A stretch of 19,515 bases of DNA from Verrucomicrobiota bacterium (lineage in GTDB: Bacteria > Verrucomicrobiota > Verrucomicrobiia > Verrucomicrobiales > Verrucomicrobiaceae). The DNA is taken from NCBI GenBank assembly GCA_021413535.1, contig JAIOQF010000094.1:1-19515 (forward strand), read 5' to 3'. The translations under genes and the position numbers were made by a program. Positions within the stretch are counted from its first letter, which is position 1, and the number at the start of each line of letters is the position of its first letter. Shown here in pieces: positions 1 through 6,656 of the stretch. The notes under the pieces were generated by a model. It was given only the letters and a program-made list of their open reading frames with translations. It was not told where the DNA came from and made no database searches.

Positions 1-52
1 GGCAGCCCTCTGCCGACATCCTTGCGCCTAAAGATCGGCAGAGGGCTGCCGA
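1..52. repeat. Paired-hairpin inverted repeat A (REP-like), cut by window edge
   Basis: Bases 1-16 and 35-50 are perfect reverse complements (16 of 16) around an 18-base spacer. Each arm is itself a hairpin. The right arm (35-52) is TCGGCAG, loop AGGG, CTGCCGA. The left arm is GGCAG, loop CCCT, CTGCC, and its first bases probably lie before the window. Two small hairpins nested in a larger inverted repeat is the form of REP/BIME elements. The run of T residues expected of an intrinsic terminator is absent. The element lies downstream of rsfS. Confidence 0.8.
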
Positions 53-78
53 CCCACTTCGACCGCTTCATTCAAAAG

Positions 79-166
79 GGGAGCGCGGGCACTCCTGTCC
101 GCTTCATTCATCTGCGCGGCTTCGCCGCCATTTCAATGACATGCGGGCAAGAGTGCCCGCGTTCCC
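79..166. repeat. Paired-hairpin inverted repeat B (REP-like)
   Basis: Arms 79-102 and 143-166 are inverted copies that agree at 21 of 24 positions. The right arm contains GCGGGCA, loop AGAG, TGCCCGC (143-160), a perfect 7-bp stem. The left arm contains GCGGGCA, loop CTCC, TGTCCGC with one G-T pair. The 40-base spacer also has a small hairpin (GCGGC, TTC, GCCGC, 116-128). A 12-base direct repeat, CCGCTTCATTCA, occurs at 63-74 and 99-110. The element starts about 20 bases past the rsfS stop and could protect or end that transcript, but no T-run follows. Confidence 0.75.
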
Positions 167-184
167 GTTCTTTCACTCCTTCAC

Positions 185-670
185 TTACTTCTTCACCGCT
201 TTCCGCGCCACCTTCTTCTTTGCCGCAGCAGGCGGCCCTGGCGGCGACCACTTCACGCGCGGCGCGTCATTCCACAAATCTTCCAGCGCGTAGAATTCGC
301 GCTTTTCCTTGAGGAAAATGTGCACCATCACATCACCGTAATGCAGGATGAGCCACATGCTTTCGAAGTTGTCATCACGCACCAAGGGCCGGATGCCGTG
401 GTGCTCGATCAGCTTTTCCCAGACTTCATTGCGGACGGCGCGAAGTTGCGGCAGCGACGACACGGTGCAGATGACAAAATAATCCGTGATGGGCGAAATG
501 CCGCGCGCGTCCAGGATGACGATGTCCTCAGCTTTTTTGGTATCAGCATAATCCGCTGCAGCCCGGGCCAAAAGTTCGCCCTCGGATGTAGGAACTGGCG
601 CAGCGGTTTTCTTCGCTGCTTTTTTTGTTGCCTTCTTTGCCGCTTTCTTGGTGGATGCTTTTTTTGCCAT
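185..670 (-). CDS. rsfS: Ribosome silencing factor RsfS (RsfS/YbeB/Iojap family)
   Basis: The product, 161 aa, should bind ribosomal protein uL14 on the large subunit and block subunit joining when nutrients are scarce; that role is known for the family. The core, about residues 28-138, has the family signatures ITDYFVICTVSS (61-72) and the conserved block MWLILHYGDVMVHIF (105-119) followed by REFYALEDLW. Unusually, both ends carry basic tails: residues 1-23 are almost only Lys, Ala and Thr, and 146-161 are again Ala/Lys-rich. They resemble histone H1-like tails and may bind RNA; this is inference. The ATG at 670 keeps the whole tail, and no strong Shine-Dalgarno precedes it. The gene is last in a minus-strand cluster, 42 bases after the NamZ-family gene. 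Confidence 0.95.
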   Translation of the reverse strand: MAKKASTKKAAKKATKKAAKKTAAPVPTSEGELLARAAADYADTKKAEDIVILDARGISPITDYFVICTVSSLPQLRAVRNEVWEKLIEHHGIRPLVRDDNFESMWLILHYGDVMVHIFLKEKREFYALEDLWNDAPRVKWSPPGPPAAAKKKVARKAVKK

Positions 671-712
671 GTGAAGTGAGAGTCGTTCCGAGCTGTTTTG
701 TTCCGATCCGGC

Positions 713-1939
713 TCAATAGAGCAGATAACGCTGCCTTCTCATGCGGAAATTATTTTCAAAGCCCGCCCAGGAAGCCACTATGCGCGACGCTGGCACTCCG
801 CGCCGCAGATCACGATAGAGCGAATCACTCCCGTAGACCTTGTTAAAAAGCGAAAGCTGATCGCCCCGCAACCTGCCCACTGCCGCGCCCCGAGTCTGAC
901 GATTTATTTCCGCCAGCAGATAAACATCCAGCGCCGTGAGACTGGCGGATGTGCGCGGACTATATGAAAGCTTTACCCCGCCGAATCCACCATGCGAATA
1001 AGGCGTGAACCCCACATCCGAAAAACCCATGCGCCGGCAAGCCTCGGCCATGGCCTGCGGATTCACTCCCGCTCCACCAGCATAGGCAAAGGGCTCGCCC
1101 CAGCCGATGCCGACATCCACCGACGCCGCACCACCTAAAATTCCAGTGGCCACATAATTAAACGGCGACATTCCATTTGGAATGTTAGGCGAAGTCCGCC
1201 GCCAGCCCAGCCCCAGATCCTGCCACACCATGTTTCTTCCCCAGCCCTGCATCTTCACCACATGCAAATGCGGTCGTTTCACCCAGCCTTCGCCGCAGGC
1301 CATCATCGCCAGTTCTCCCGCCGTCATCCCGTGGACGTAAGGCGTCGGCACCTGGCTGACGAATGACTTCCACGATGGCGAAACCGATGGCCCTTCCACG
1401 CGCAGACCACCGAGCGGATTCGGACGATCCAGCACCGTAAATTCTTTTCCGTTCTCCGCACAAGCCTCCATGGAGACGATCATGGTGCTGATATAAGTGT
1501 AGCTGCGACAGCCGATGTCCTGGATGTCGAACACCAGCATATCGATGCCCGCCAGCATCTGCGGCGTCGGCTTGCGCGTCGCACCATAAAGCGAATATAT
1601 CGGCAAACCCGTCGCAGAATCACGCTGATTCCCAAAGTGCCGACCCGCACCCACCGTGCCATCAATGCCGTGCTCCGGCGCATAGAGCGCCACCAGATTC
1701 ACCCCCGCGCGCTTCATCGCCACCCGCGTGGAGGTGCCGGAACCGGTGACGCTGGTCTGATTCGTGATCAAGCCAATGCGCTTCCCGCGCAGGAGATCGT
1801 AGCCATTTCCGGCCAGCACATCCAAGCCCAGCCGGAACGGCCCGCTTTGCGCGCCACTAAAAACCTGCGGCGGCGGAGTGGCACAACTTGCCAGCAGCAG
1901 AGCGGAAACAAACAGAACAAAACGGCGAATGACGATCAT
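713..1939 (-). CDS. namZ: NamZ-family exo-beta-N-acetylmuramidase-like lipoprotein (DUF1343, GH171)
   Basis: The predicted product is 408 aa from the ATG at 1939. An upstream in-frame start at 1999 would add 20 residues in front of the signal peptide. The 1939 start gives a lipoprotein leader: basic residues, hydrophobic stretch, then LLAS-Cys19. Family features include RIGLITNQTSV (54-64), APEHG (87-91), VFDIQDIGCRSYTYIST (136-152), DRPNPLGG (171-178), VEGP and HGMTAGEL (203-210). NamZ enzymes release MurNAc from the non-reducing end of peptidoglycan fragments. The lipobox puts this copy outside the inner membrane. Where many relatives have a GRGT...PFE motif, this protein reads GIGWGEPFA (277-285), so substrate or activity may differ. 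It follows a flavin-reductase-like gene by 61 bases and precedes rsfS by 42. Family assignment is firm; enzymatic activity is less certain. Confidence 0.88.
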   Translation of the reverse strand: MIVIRRFVLFVSALLLASCATPPPQVFSGAQSGPFRLGLDVLAGNGYDLLRGKRIGLITNQTSVTGSGTSTRVAMKRAGVNLVALYAPEHGIDGTVGAGRHFGNQRDSATGLPIYSLYGATRKPTPQMLAGIDMLVFDIQDIGCRSYTYISTMIVSMEACAENGKEFTVLDRPNPLGGLRVEGPSVSPSWKSFVSQVPTPYVHGMTAGELAMMACGEGWVKRPHLHVVKMQGWGRNMVWQDLGLGWRRTSPNIPNGMSPFNYVATGILGGAASVDVGIGWGEPFAYAGGAGVNPQAMAEACRRMGFSDVGFTPYSHGGFGGVKLSYSPRTSASLTALDVYLLAEINRQTRGAAVGRLRGDQLSLFNKVYGSDSLYRDLRRGVPASRIVASWAGFENNFRMRRQRYLLY

Positions 1940-2000
1940 GAACGGACGTGTCGGCGAGATGCGAATAATTTCAAATGCGAAAGAATTCCGCCACGCCACT

Positions 2001-2603
2001 TTACTCCGGCCGCTTCATTTCAAACTTATCGTCCGTCCGGCAATACCAATGCGGCGCCGCCATCCGCCCAACGGTGTGCAGAAGCTCGCTGCGAATACGC
2101 AACGTCGCGGGATCAATCAGCTCATCGCGCACATGAACGCGCTTCACCAGTCCGATGATGAGCCGGTTGCCGCCAATCTGCAGCGTGCCCCACTCCGCGC
2201 ACTCCAGGCTCGCGGGCGATTCCGCAATCCGCGGAGGCTTCACGACCGATGATGATAATGTGCTCAAACCCGCGTGCTTAATCTCACTTTCACCATAAGG
2301 CAACGAAGCCGCCGTGTGATTCATGGCCTCAGCCACGGACTCGTCCACCAGATTGACCACAAATTCATGTGAAAGCCGGATGTTGCGCGCCGTGTCCTTC
2401 GGCGTGCCGTCATCGCGGTCGCCGGGACAAAAACCAACGATGGGCGGGTCCGCGCCCAGAACATTGAAAAAACTAAACGGCGCAACGTTGACCACGCCAT
2501 CGGGACCGAGCGTCGTAACCCAGGCAATGGGTCGTGGCGTCACCAGCGAGGCCAGCAGCGTGTAAGCCCGACTGGCATGTTCTCCTTCAAGATCGAGTTC
2601 CAT
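2001..2603 (-). CDS. Flavin reductase-like (FMN-binding split barrel) protein
   Basis: This 200-aa protein has the flavin-reductase-like fold. Visible signatures are TPRPIAWVTTLGPDG (22-36) followed by NVAPFSFFN (39-47), the typical N-terminal strand and FMN-contact region, then KDTARNI and FVVNLVDE (69-88). The length is normal for the family. Such proteins bind FMN and either reduce it with NAD(P)H or serve as uncharacterised flavoproteins; the substrate cannot be read from sequence. The ATG at 2603 fits the family N-terminus, but no clear ribosome binding site precedes it. The gene lies 51 bases after the DUF1080 gene and 61 bases before the namZ start, so co-transcription is likely. No functional link to cell-wall salvage is evident. 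Confidence 0.9.
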   Translation of the reverse strand: MELDLEGEHASRAYTLLASLVTPRPIAWVTTLGPDGVVNVAPFSFFNVLGADPPIVGFCPGDRDDGTPKDTARNIRLSHEFVVNLVDESVAEAMNHTAASLPYGESEIKHAGLSTLSSSVVKPPRIAESPASLECAEWGTLQIGGNRLIIGLVKRVHVRDELIDPATLRIRSELLHTVGRMAAPHWYCRTDDKFEMKRPE

Positions 2604-2654
2604 GAGAAATCATACGATCTTCGATGCCGGAGCACAGTAAAAGTTCTTCGGAAA

Positions 2655-3347
2655 CTATTTAAGCTCCTTGATCCGAAGATTACGCCAGCTCACTTCCTCG
2701 CCCGCGCGCTCGACGCTCTTACCAATGCTGTGAACCTGAAGACAGATGAAGCCTTCCTTGGTCAGGCCATCCTTGAGATCAGCCGCAGCCACCCCGTTGA
2801 TCCAGGTCTTGATGCTGTCGCCCTTGCACTCGATGCGACCCTGATTCCACTCACCCTGCTTGAAAGCCTTGCGCGCCGCCTCGTTGTTCTTCAAGTCAAA
2901 CAGCCAGCCGCGTCGCGCCTCATCATAAATGCCGCCGGTGAAAGCCCGGGCACTAGGGTCGATCTCAAACTGATAGCCGAACACGCGATCAGCCGGGAAC
3001 TTGTGCTTCTTCCCGCTGATCTCGGCTTCCGTTTCTTTCGTGTAGTATTCACTCCTGAACTGCACGCCGGAATTCATCTTCGGGTTAACCTTGAACTCAA
3101 ACTCAAAGATGAAGTCGCCATACTTCTTCTTGGTGCACATGAAGGAATTCTCCGTATTGACCACGGTCTTGCCCACGATGGCTCCGTCTTCCACGCGATA
3201 TTCCGCCTTCCCGCTGTGCTGCTCCCAGCCCTCCAAAGTTTTTCCGTCGAACAAACTGACAAATCCGTCGTCAGCGGCAGCAAGACGGGAGTTTACCTGG
3301 GCGACAAGGGCGACGGAAAACAAAACGCGGAGGAGCAGCTTTTTCAT
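2655..3347 (-). CDS. Secreted DUF1080 (3-keto-disaccharide hydrolase-like) protein
   Basis: The product is 230 aa. Residues 1-25 form a signal peptide: MKK, a hydrophobic core, and probable cleavage near LAAAD, with no lipobox. The mature part starts with SLFDGKTLEGW (31-41), the hallmark of DUF1080, a concanavalin-like beta-sandwich. NSGVQFRSEY (about 92-101) and the late segment WINGVAAADLKDG are also typical. Some members hydrolyse 3-keto-glycosides; others are only predicted sugar-binding or hydrolase proteins. It is the first gene of the minus-strand cluster ending with rsfS. An AGAGG sequence lies 5 bases before the ATG. The gene faces away from the NagZ-like gene across about 110 bases. 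Family is clear; substrate is unknown. Confidence 0.9.
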   Translation of the reverse strand: MKKLLLRVLFSVALVAQVNSRLAAADDGFVSLFDGKTLEGWEQHSGKAEYRVEDGAIVGKTVVNTENSFMCTKKKYGDFIFEFEFKVNPKMNSGVQFRSEYYTKETEAEISGKKHKFPADRVFGYQFEIDPSARAFTGGIYDEARRGWLFDLKNNEAARKAFKQGEWNQGRIECKGDSIKTWINGVAAADLKDGLTKEGFICLQVHSIGKSVERAGEEVSWRNLRIKELK

Positions 3348-3352
3348 GGTTG

Positions 3353-3357
3353 CCTCT
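3353..3357 (-). promoter_or_regulatory. Ribosome binding site of the DUF1080 gene
   Basis: On the minus strand AGAGG sits 5 bases before the ATG at 3347. It is one of the few recognisable Shine-Dalgarno-like sequences in the window and supports that start. I found no convincing promoter for either strand in the 3348-3458 intergenic region. Confidence 0.5.
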
Positions 3358-3458
3358 AATAAACCAGCGAATCGCCATTTTCTATCATCAATTGATTGTG
3401 AAATTACCGCCTGCGGAGAAACTTGCGTCCCCCGCTCCCGCCGCTAGTCTGCCCCTCC

Positions 3459-4571
3459 ATGCCTGCCAACTCCGCCCTGCTCGGCCAACTCCTGCTCACC
3501 GGAATCCCCGGCCCCGAACTCGACACCGCAACAGCCGCTCGATTAAAAAAACTCCAGCCCGGCGGCTTCATCCTGTTCAGCCGGAATTTGCAGGATGCCA
3601 CTCAATTGAGAAAACTCTGTGATGACCTGCGCGACCTGAGCGAGATCGAGCCGATCATCACCATCGACCAAGAGGGCGGCCGCGTGTCGCGCCTGCGCTA
3701 CATCGGACAGGAACCACCGAACGCGCAGCAGCTTCGCGAGAAAGGCGATCGCACTCTCATCAAGCAGCACGGAAGACTGACCGGAAATCTTTTGCGCCTC
3801 TTCGGCATCAATCTCGATCTGTGCCCGGTGCTCGACATCAGCTACGACGACAACGCCGACAACTCACTCAAAGGCCGCTGCTACGGACGCGATCCGCAAG
3901 AGGTAGTGAACAACGCTGGCGTGTTCAATCGCGCCATGCGCGGCGCGGGCGTGCTCAGTTGCGCCAAACACTTCCCAGGTTACGGCCCCGCAGAATGCGA
4001 TCCGCATGAGTTCCTGCCTGTCATCACCAAATCGCGTGAAGCCCTCGAGCGCGAAGAACTGCTCCCCTATCGCACCCTCATGCCGGAGCTCGACAGCGTG
4101 ATGGTCTGCCATGCAAACTACCAAGCCTTCGACCCGGACAACGAGCGCTGGCCAGCCTCGCTCTCGCACAATATCGTGCAAAAACTTCTGCGCGACCAAC
4201 TCGGCTTTGACGGTCTCGCCATGACCGACGATCTCGATATGGGTGCCATCCTCAACGAAGTCACCTTCGAGCAGGCGATCCAAGAAGCCATTAAGGCGGG
4301 CAACGACATGGTCATGATCTGCCATAGACTGGAGATGGTCGAGCAAGCCAAGCTGCATCTCGAAGCCCTGCCCAATCCCGTGGTGCATGACGCTCTCGCC
4401 CGCGTTGAAAAGACCAAGCGCAAGCTCAGCAAACCGTCGAAGTTTTCCTTGGAGGAATTCGCCGCCATCAATGCCGAAATCTGGCAGCTCCGTGTCGACA
4501 CCCTCGGCGAAACCGGTGCCAAGAACCTCAGCGTTGAAGACGGCAAACGCTCACCCGTCGAGCTTTATTAA
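3459..4571 (+). CDS. nagZ: Glycoside hydrolase family 3, NagZ-like beta-N-acetylhexosaminidase
   Basis: The predicted product is 370 aa from the ATG at 3459. An in-frame TTG at 3423 would add 12 proline-rich residues without family similarity, so I prefer the ATG. GH3 signatures are ITIDQEGGRVSRL (67-79), CAKHFPGYG (168-176), the Asp181-Pro-His183 pair matching the Asp/His acid-base dyad of NagZ enzymes, and MTDDLDMGAI (255-264), whose first Asp (257) is the likely nucleophile. KHFPGYG has Tyr where His is usual. No signal peptide is visible, so the enzyme is probably cytoplasmic. NagZ removes GlcNAc from muropeptides in wall recycling. It starts the plus-strand cluster, 37 bases before the zinc-ribbon gene. 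A plain beta-glucosidase activity is possible but the DxH pair argues for NagZ. Confidence 0.88.
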   Translation: MPANSALLGQLLLTGIPGPELDTATAARLKKLQPGGFILFSRNLQDATQLRKLCDDLRDLSEIEPIITIDQEGGRVSRLRYIGQEPPNAQQLREKGDRTLIKQHGRLTGNLLRLFGINLDLCPVLDISYDDNADNSLKGRCYGRDPQEVVNNAGVFNRAMRGAGVLSCAKHFPGYGPAECDPHEFLPVITKSREALEREELLPYRTLMPELDSVMVCHANYQAFDPDNERWPASLSHNIVQKLLRDQLGFDGLAMTDDLDMGAILNEVTFEQAIQEAIKAGNDMVMICHRLEMVEQAKLHLEALPNPVVHDALARVEKTKRKLSKPSKFSLEEFAAINAEIWQLRVDTLGETGAKNLSVEDGKRSPVELY

Positions 4572-4608
4572 CTAATCATTCAAAAGTCATCATTCATCAT
4601 TCCCACTT

Positions 4609-5313
4609 ATGTTAGCTGTCGTCCAACAACTCCTCGTCCTGCAAGATCGCGATCAACGCATCCGCGCACTCACCAAAGACCTGAAAGAACTCCCGCTTCT
4701 ACAGCAACGCGCTAAGTCTCGTCTGGAGGATGATGAAGCCGCCGTCGCCAATGCGCTCGCCGCGGTGCGTGAAGTAGAATTGAAAATCAAGAGCCTCGAT
4801 CTTGACGCCCAGACCCGCCGCACCAGCATCGCGCGCATCAAGGAACAGCAGTTTCAGACGCGCAAAAACGAGGAGTTCCAGGCGCTGTCCCACGAGGTCA
4901 CGCGCTACGAGAACGAAGTGCGAGCGCTGGAAGACCAGGAACTGGAATTCATGGGGCAGCTCGAGGCAGTAAAGCCCGCTCATGTTCAGGCCAACTTAAA
5001 ACTTGCTGAAACGAAAAAACACGTGGACGAAGAACTGGCCGCCATCGCTGAGCGTGGAAAAAATGTCGAAGCTCAACTGGCCGAACTTAAGGTTGATCGC
5101 GCCCAGCTTGCCGCCGCCGTCGATCCTGATGCGCTCAGTCTTTACAACCGGCTCATGAAGAGCAAAGGCGATGCCGCCGTGGTGCCGCTGCTGGGCCCCA
5201 TCTGCCAGGGTTGCCACGTCACTGTGGTCATTGGCACGCAATACAAACTCAAGGCGGACGAAGAAATCACGCAGTGCGAGCAGTGTGGCCGAGTGCTGTT
5301 TCAGGAAAGTTGA
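4609..5313 (+). CDS. Coiled-coil C4 zinc-ribbon protein (CT398/CdsZ-like)
   Basis: This 234-aa protein has two parts. Residues 5-170 form a long heptad-rich, charged coiled-coil hairpin. Residues 196-234 form a zinc ribbon with Cys199-x2-Cys202 and Cys223-x2-Cys226. This matches the widespread zf-RING_7/C4-type family whose chlamydial member CT398 (CdsZ) is linked to type III secretion and RNA polymerase sigma-54; most bacterial members have no assigned role. No secretion genes are nearby, so a direct parallel is not supported. The segment SIARIKEQQFQTRKNEEFQA is of the conserved kind at the hairpin turn. The ATG at 4609 has no Shine-Dalgarno; the preceding 37 bases are AT-rich with repeated ATCATT. 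The gene lies between the NagZ-like and MFS genes. Confidence 0.88.
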   Translation: MLAVVQQLLVLQDRDQRIRALTKDLKELPLLQQRAKSRLEDDEAAVANALAAVREVELKIKSLDLDAQTRRTSIARIKEQQFQTRKNEEFQALSHEVTRYENEVRALEDQELEFMGQLEAVKPAHVQANLKLAETKKHVDEELAAIAERGKNVEAQLAELKVDRAQLAAAVDPDALSLYNRLMKSKGDAAVVPLLGPICQGCHVTVVIGTQYKLKADEEITQCEQCGRVLFQES

Positions 5314-5346
5314 TTTGGCCAGCCTGCCTGCACTGAAATTCTGCGC

Positions 5347-6636
5347 GTGGCCCACAAAGATCACCATCTCCGCCGCAACTTCTGGATGCACTGTCTTGAA
5401 GGCGGATGCTACATGTCCGGGCTGGCCTTCATCTCACCGGAGACGGTGCTGCCCTCTTTCGTCAAGTCGCTCGGCGGCTCAGTCAATCTCGTTGCCCTGA
5501 TGCCGGTGCTGCTGCCGGCATCGTTCTCGGTGCTGGGGTTGTTTGTGGCACCGCTGGTCGAACGATTGCATCACTTGAAACCATTCGTGGTTTTATTCGG
5601 CGCAGTGCAGCGGTTGCCCTATCTCATCGCCGCGCTGCTCATGTTCTCACTGCCGCAATCGCGCGCCGTGCTGCTGCCCATCGTCGTGCTCACACCCATC
5701 ATTTCCGGCTTGATCGGCGGTGTGGGCGTAAACGCCTGGATGGAGATGGTCACTCGCATGATACCCGAACACCTGCGCGCATCAGGTTGGGCCATCCGCT
5801 ACGTCATTCAAGGTGTCATCGGTCTCGCCGCAGGGCCAGTCATTCACTGGATGCTCTCCCGCCATTCAGATGCCGCTGGTTACGCCTGGCTGCATCTCAT
5901 CTGCTTTGCTTTCCTCGCGCTGTCGTTCTGCGCGCAGTTGCTGATGCGGGAAACAACCGATCCACATCCACTGCGCCTGCCGCAACCGTCTTACAAGGCT
6001 TATCTGCGCCAGCTGCCGGTGATGCTAACCGAACAACCGCGACTCATCCGGCTCATCTTCGCGCGCTTCACCGGCCTGGGCTGGCTGATGCTGGTGTCAT
6101 TCCTCACCATCCATGCCCTCAAGGCAACGGGCCGCCCCCCGGCGGACGTAGGCCATCTCGTTCTCGCGAGCATGCTCGGCTCTCTTGCTGGAAATATCTT
6201 TGCTGGCTGGATCGGCAATCGCAGCGGAGGCCGGGCGCTGATGCTGTTCTCCCGCGTCCTTTGCCTCCTGCTTTGCGCGGGCCTGCCATTCATCCATTCA
6301 TTCCCGGGTTTTCTCGCCATGCTTTTCATCCTCGGCTTCGGCTTGTTCGTGGATCGGGTTGGCGATCTCACCTTCAGCGCCGAACTATGTCCGCGGGAGC
6401 GGCGTCCCACGTATCAGGCTATTCTCTCCTTTTGCCAGGCCGTGGCCTTGATAGTTGCCGCATCCCTGAGCGGCTTGACCTTCTTCCTCACGCAAAACTT
6501 CCTCGGCGTGGTGGCGCTCATCGCCGTTTTCGCAGCGACATCTCTGCTGATTCTTCGCGGCATTCCAGAAGTTCGCGGTCTAGGCGCAAATGGCCATGCA
6601 TCACCGGTGATGGGCGAGACCACGCCAATGGTGTGA
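5347..6636 (+). CDS. Major facilitator superfamily transporter
   Basis: The product is 429 aa from GTG at 5347, the first usable start after the in-frame stop of the previous gene 33 bases upstream. Later starts at 5386 and 5413 would remove the LRRNF segment that precedes helix 1 in related transporters. About twelve hydrophobic segments can be traced. Examples are VNLVALMPVLLPASFSVLGL near the N-terminus, YLIAALLMF, VVLTPIISGLIGGVGV, and LVSFLTIHAL starting the second half. A helix 2-3 loop with the usual MFS G-x3-D-R-x-G-R/K motif is not obvious. The substrate cannot be predicted. It lies between the zinc-ribbon gene and hrpA, 20 bases before the latter. Import of sugars freed by the neighbouring glycosidases is possible but only positional guesswork. 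Confidence 0.85.
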   Translation: MAHKDHHLRRNFWMHCLEGGCYMSGLAFISPETVLPSFVKSLGGSVNLVALMPVLLPASFSVLGLFVAPLVERLHHLKPFVVLFGAVQRLPYLIAALLMFSLPQSRAVLLPIVVLTPIISGLIGGVGVNAWMEMVTRMIPEHLRASGWAIRYVIQGVIGLAAGPVIHWMLSRHSDAAGYAWLHLICFAFLALSFCAQLLMRETTDPHPLRLPQPSYKAYLRQLPVMLTEQPRLIRLIFARFTGLGWLMLVSFLTIHALKATGRPPADVGHLVLASMLGSLAGNIFAGWIGNRSGGRALMLFSRVLCLLLCAGLPFIHSFPGFLAMLFILGFGLFVDRVGDLTFSAELCPRERRPTYQAILSFCQAVALIVAASLSGLTFFLTQNFLGVVALIAVFAATSLLILRGIPEVRGLGANGHASPVMGETTPMV

Positions 6637-6656
6637 ACAAGGCAAGTTGCCGCACG

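Noticed and set aside
143..160. Intrinsic terminator of rsfS
   Set aside because: The hairpin is strong and well placed, but no T-run follows on the minus strand and it is one arm of a larger repeat.
1..170. CRISPR-like array from the repeated motifs at the left end
   Set aside because: The repeats are inverted pairs with different sequences, not regularly spaced direct repeats, and no cas gene is present.
2577..3359. A 260-codon plus-strand frame opposite the DUF1080 gene
   Set aside because: The minus strand encodes a clear signal peptide and DUF1080 motif; the plus-strand frame is an antisense shadow.
3423..3458. TTG start for the NagZ-like gene
   Set aside because: The extra 12 residues are Pro-rich and outside the family; ATG 3459 starts right before the conserved region.
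5406..6656. A 417-codon upstream extension of the hrpA frame
   Set aside because: It overlaps the MFS gene in another frame and reads as Arg/His/Pro-rich sequence with no helicase similarity; HrpA similarity begins at MFDIRYP (6657).
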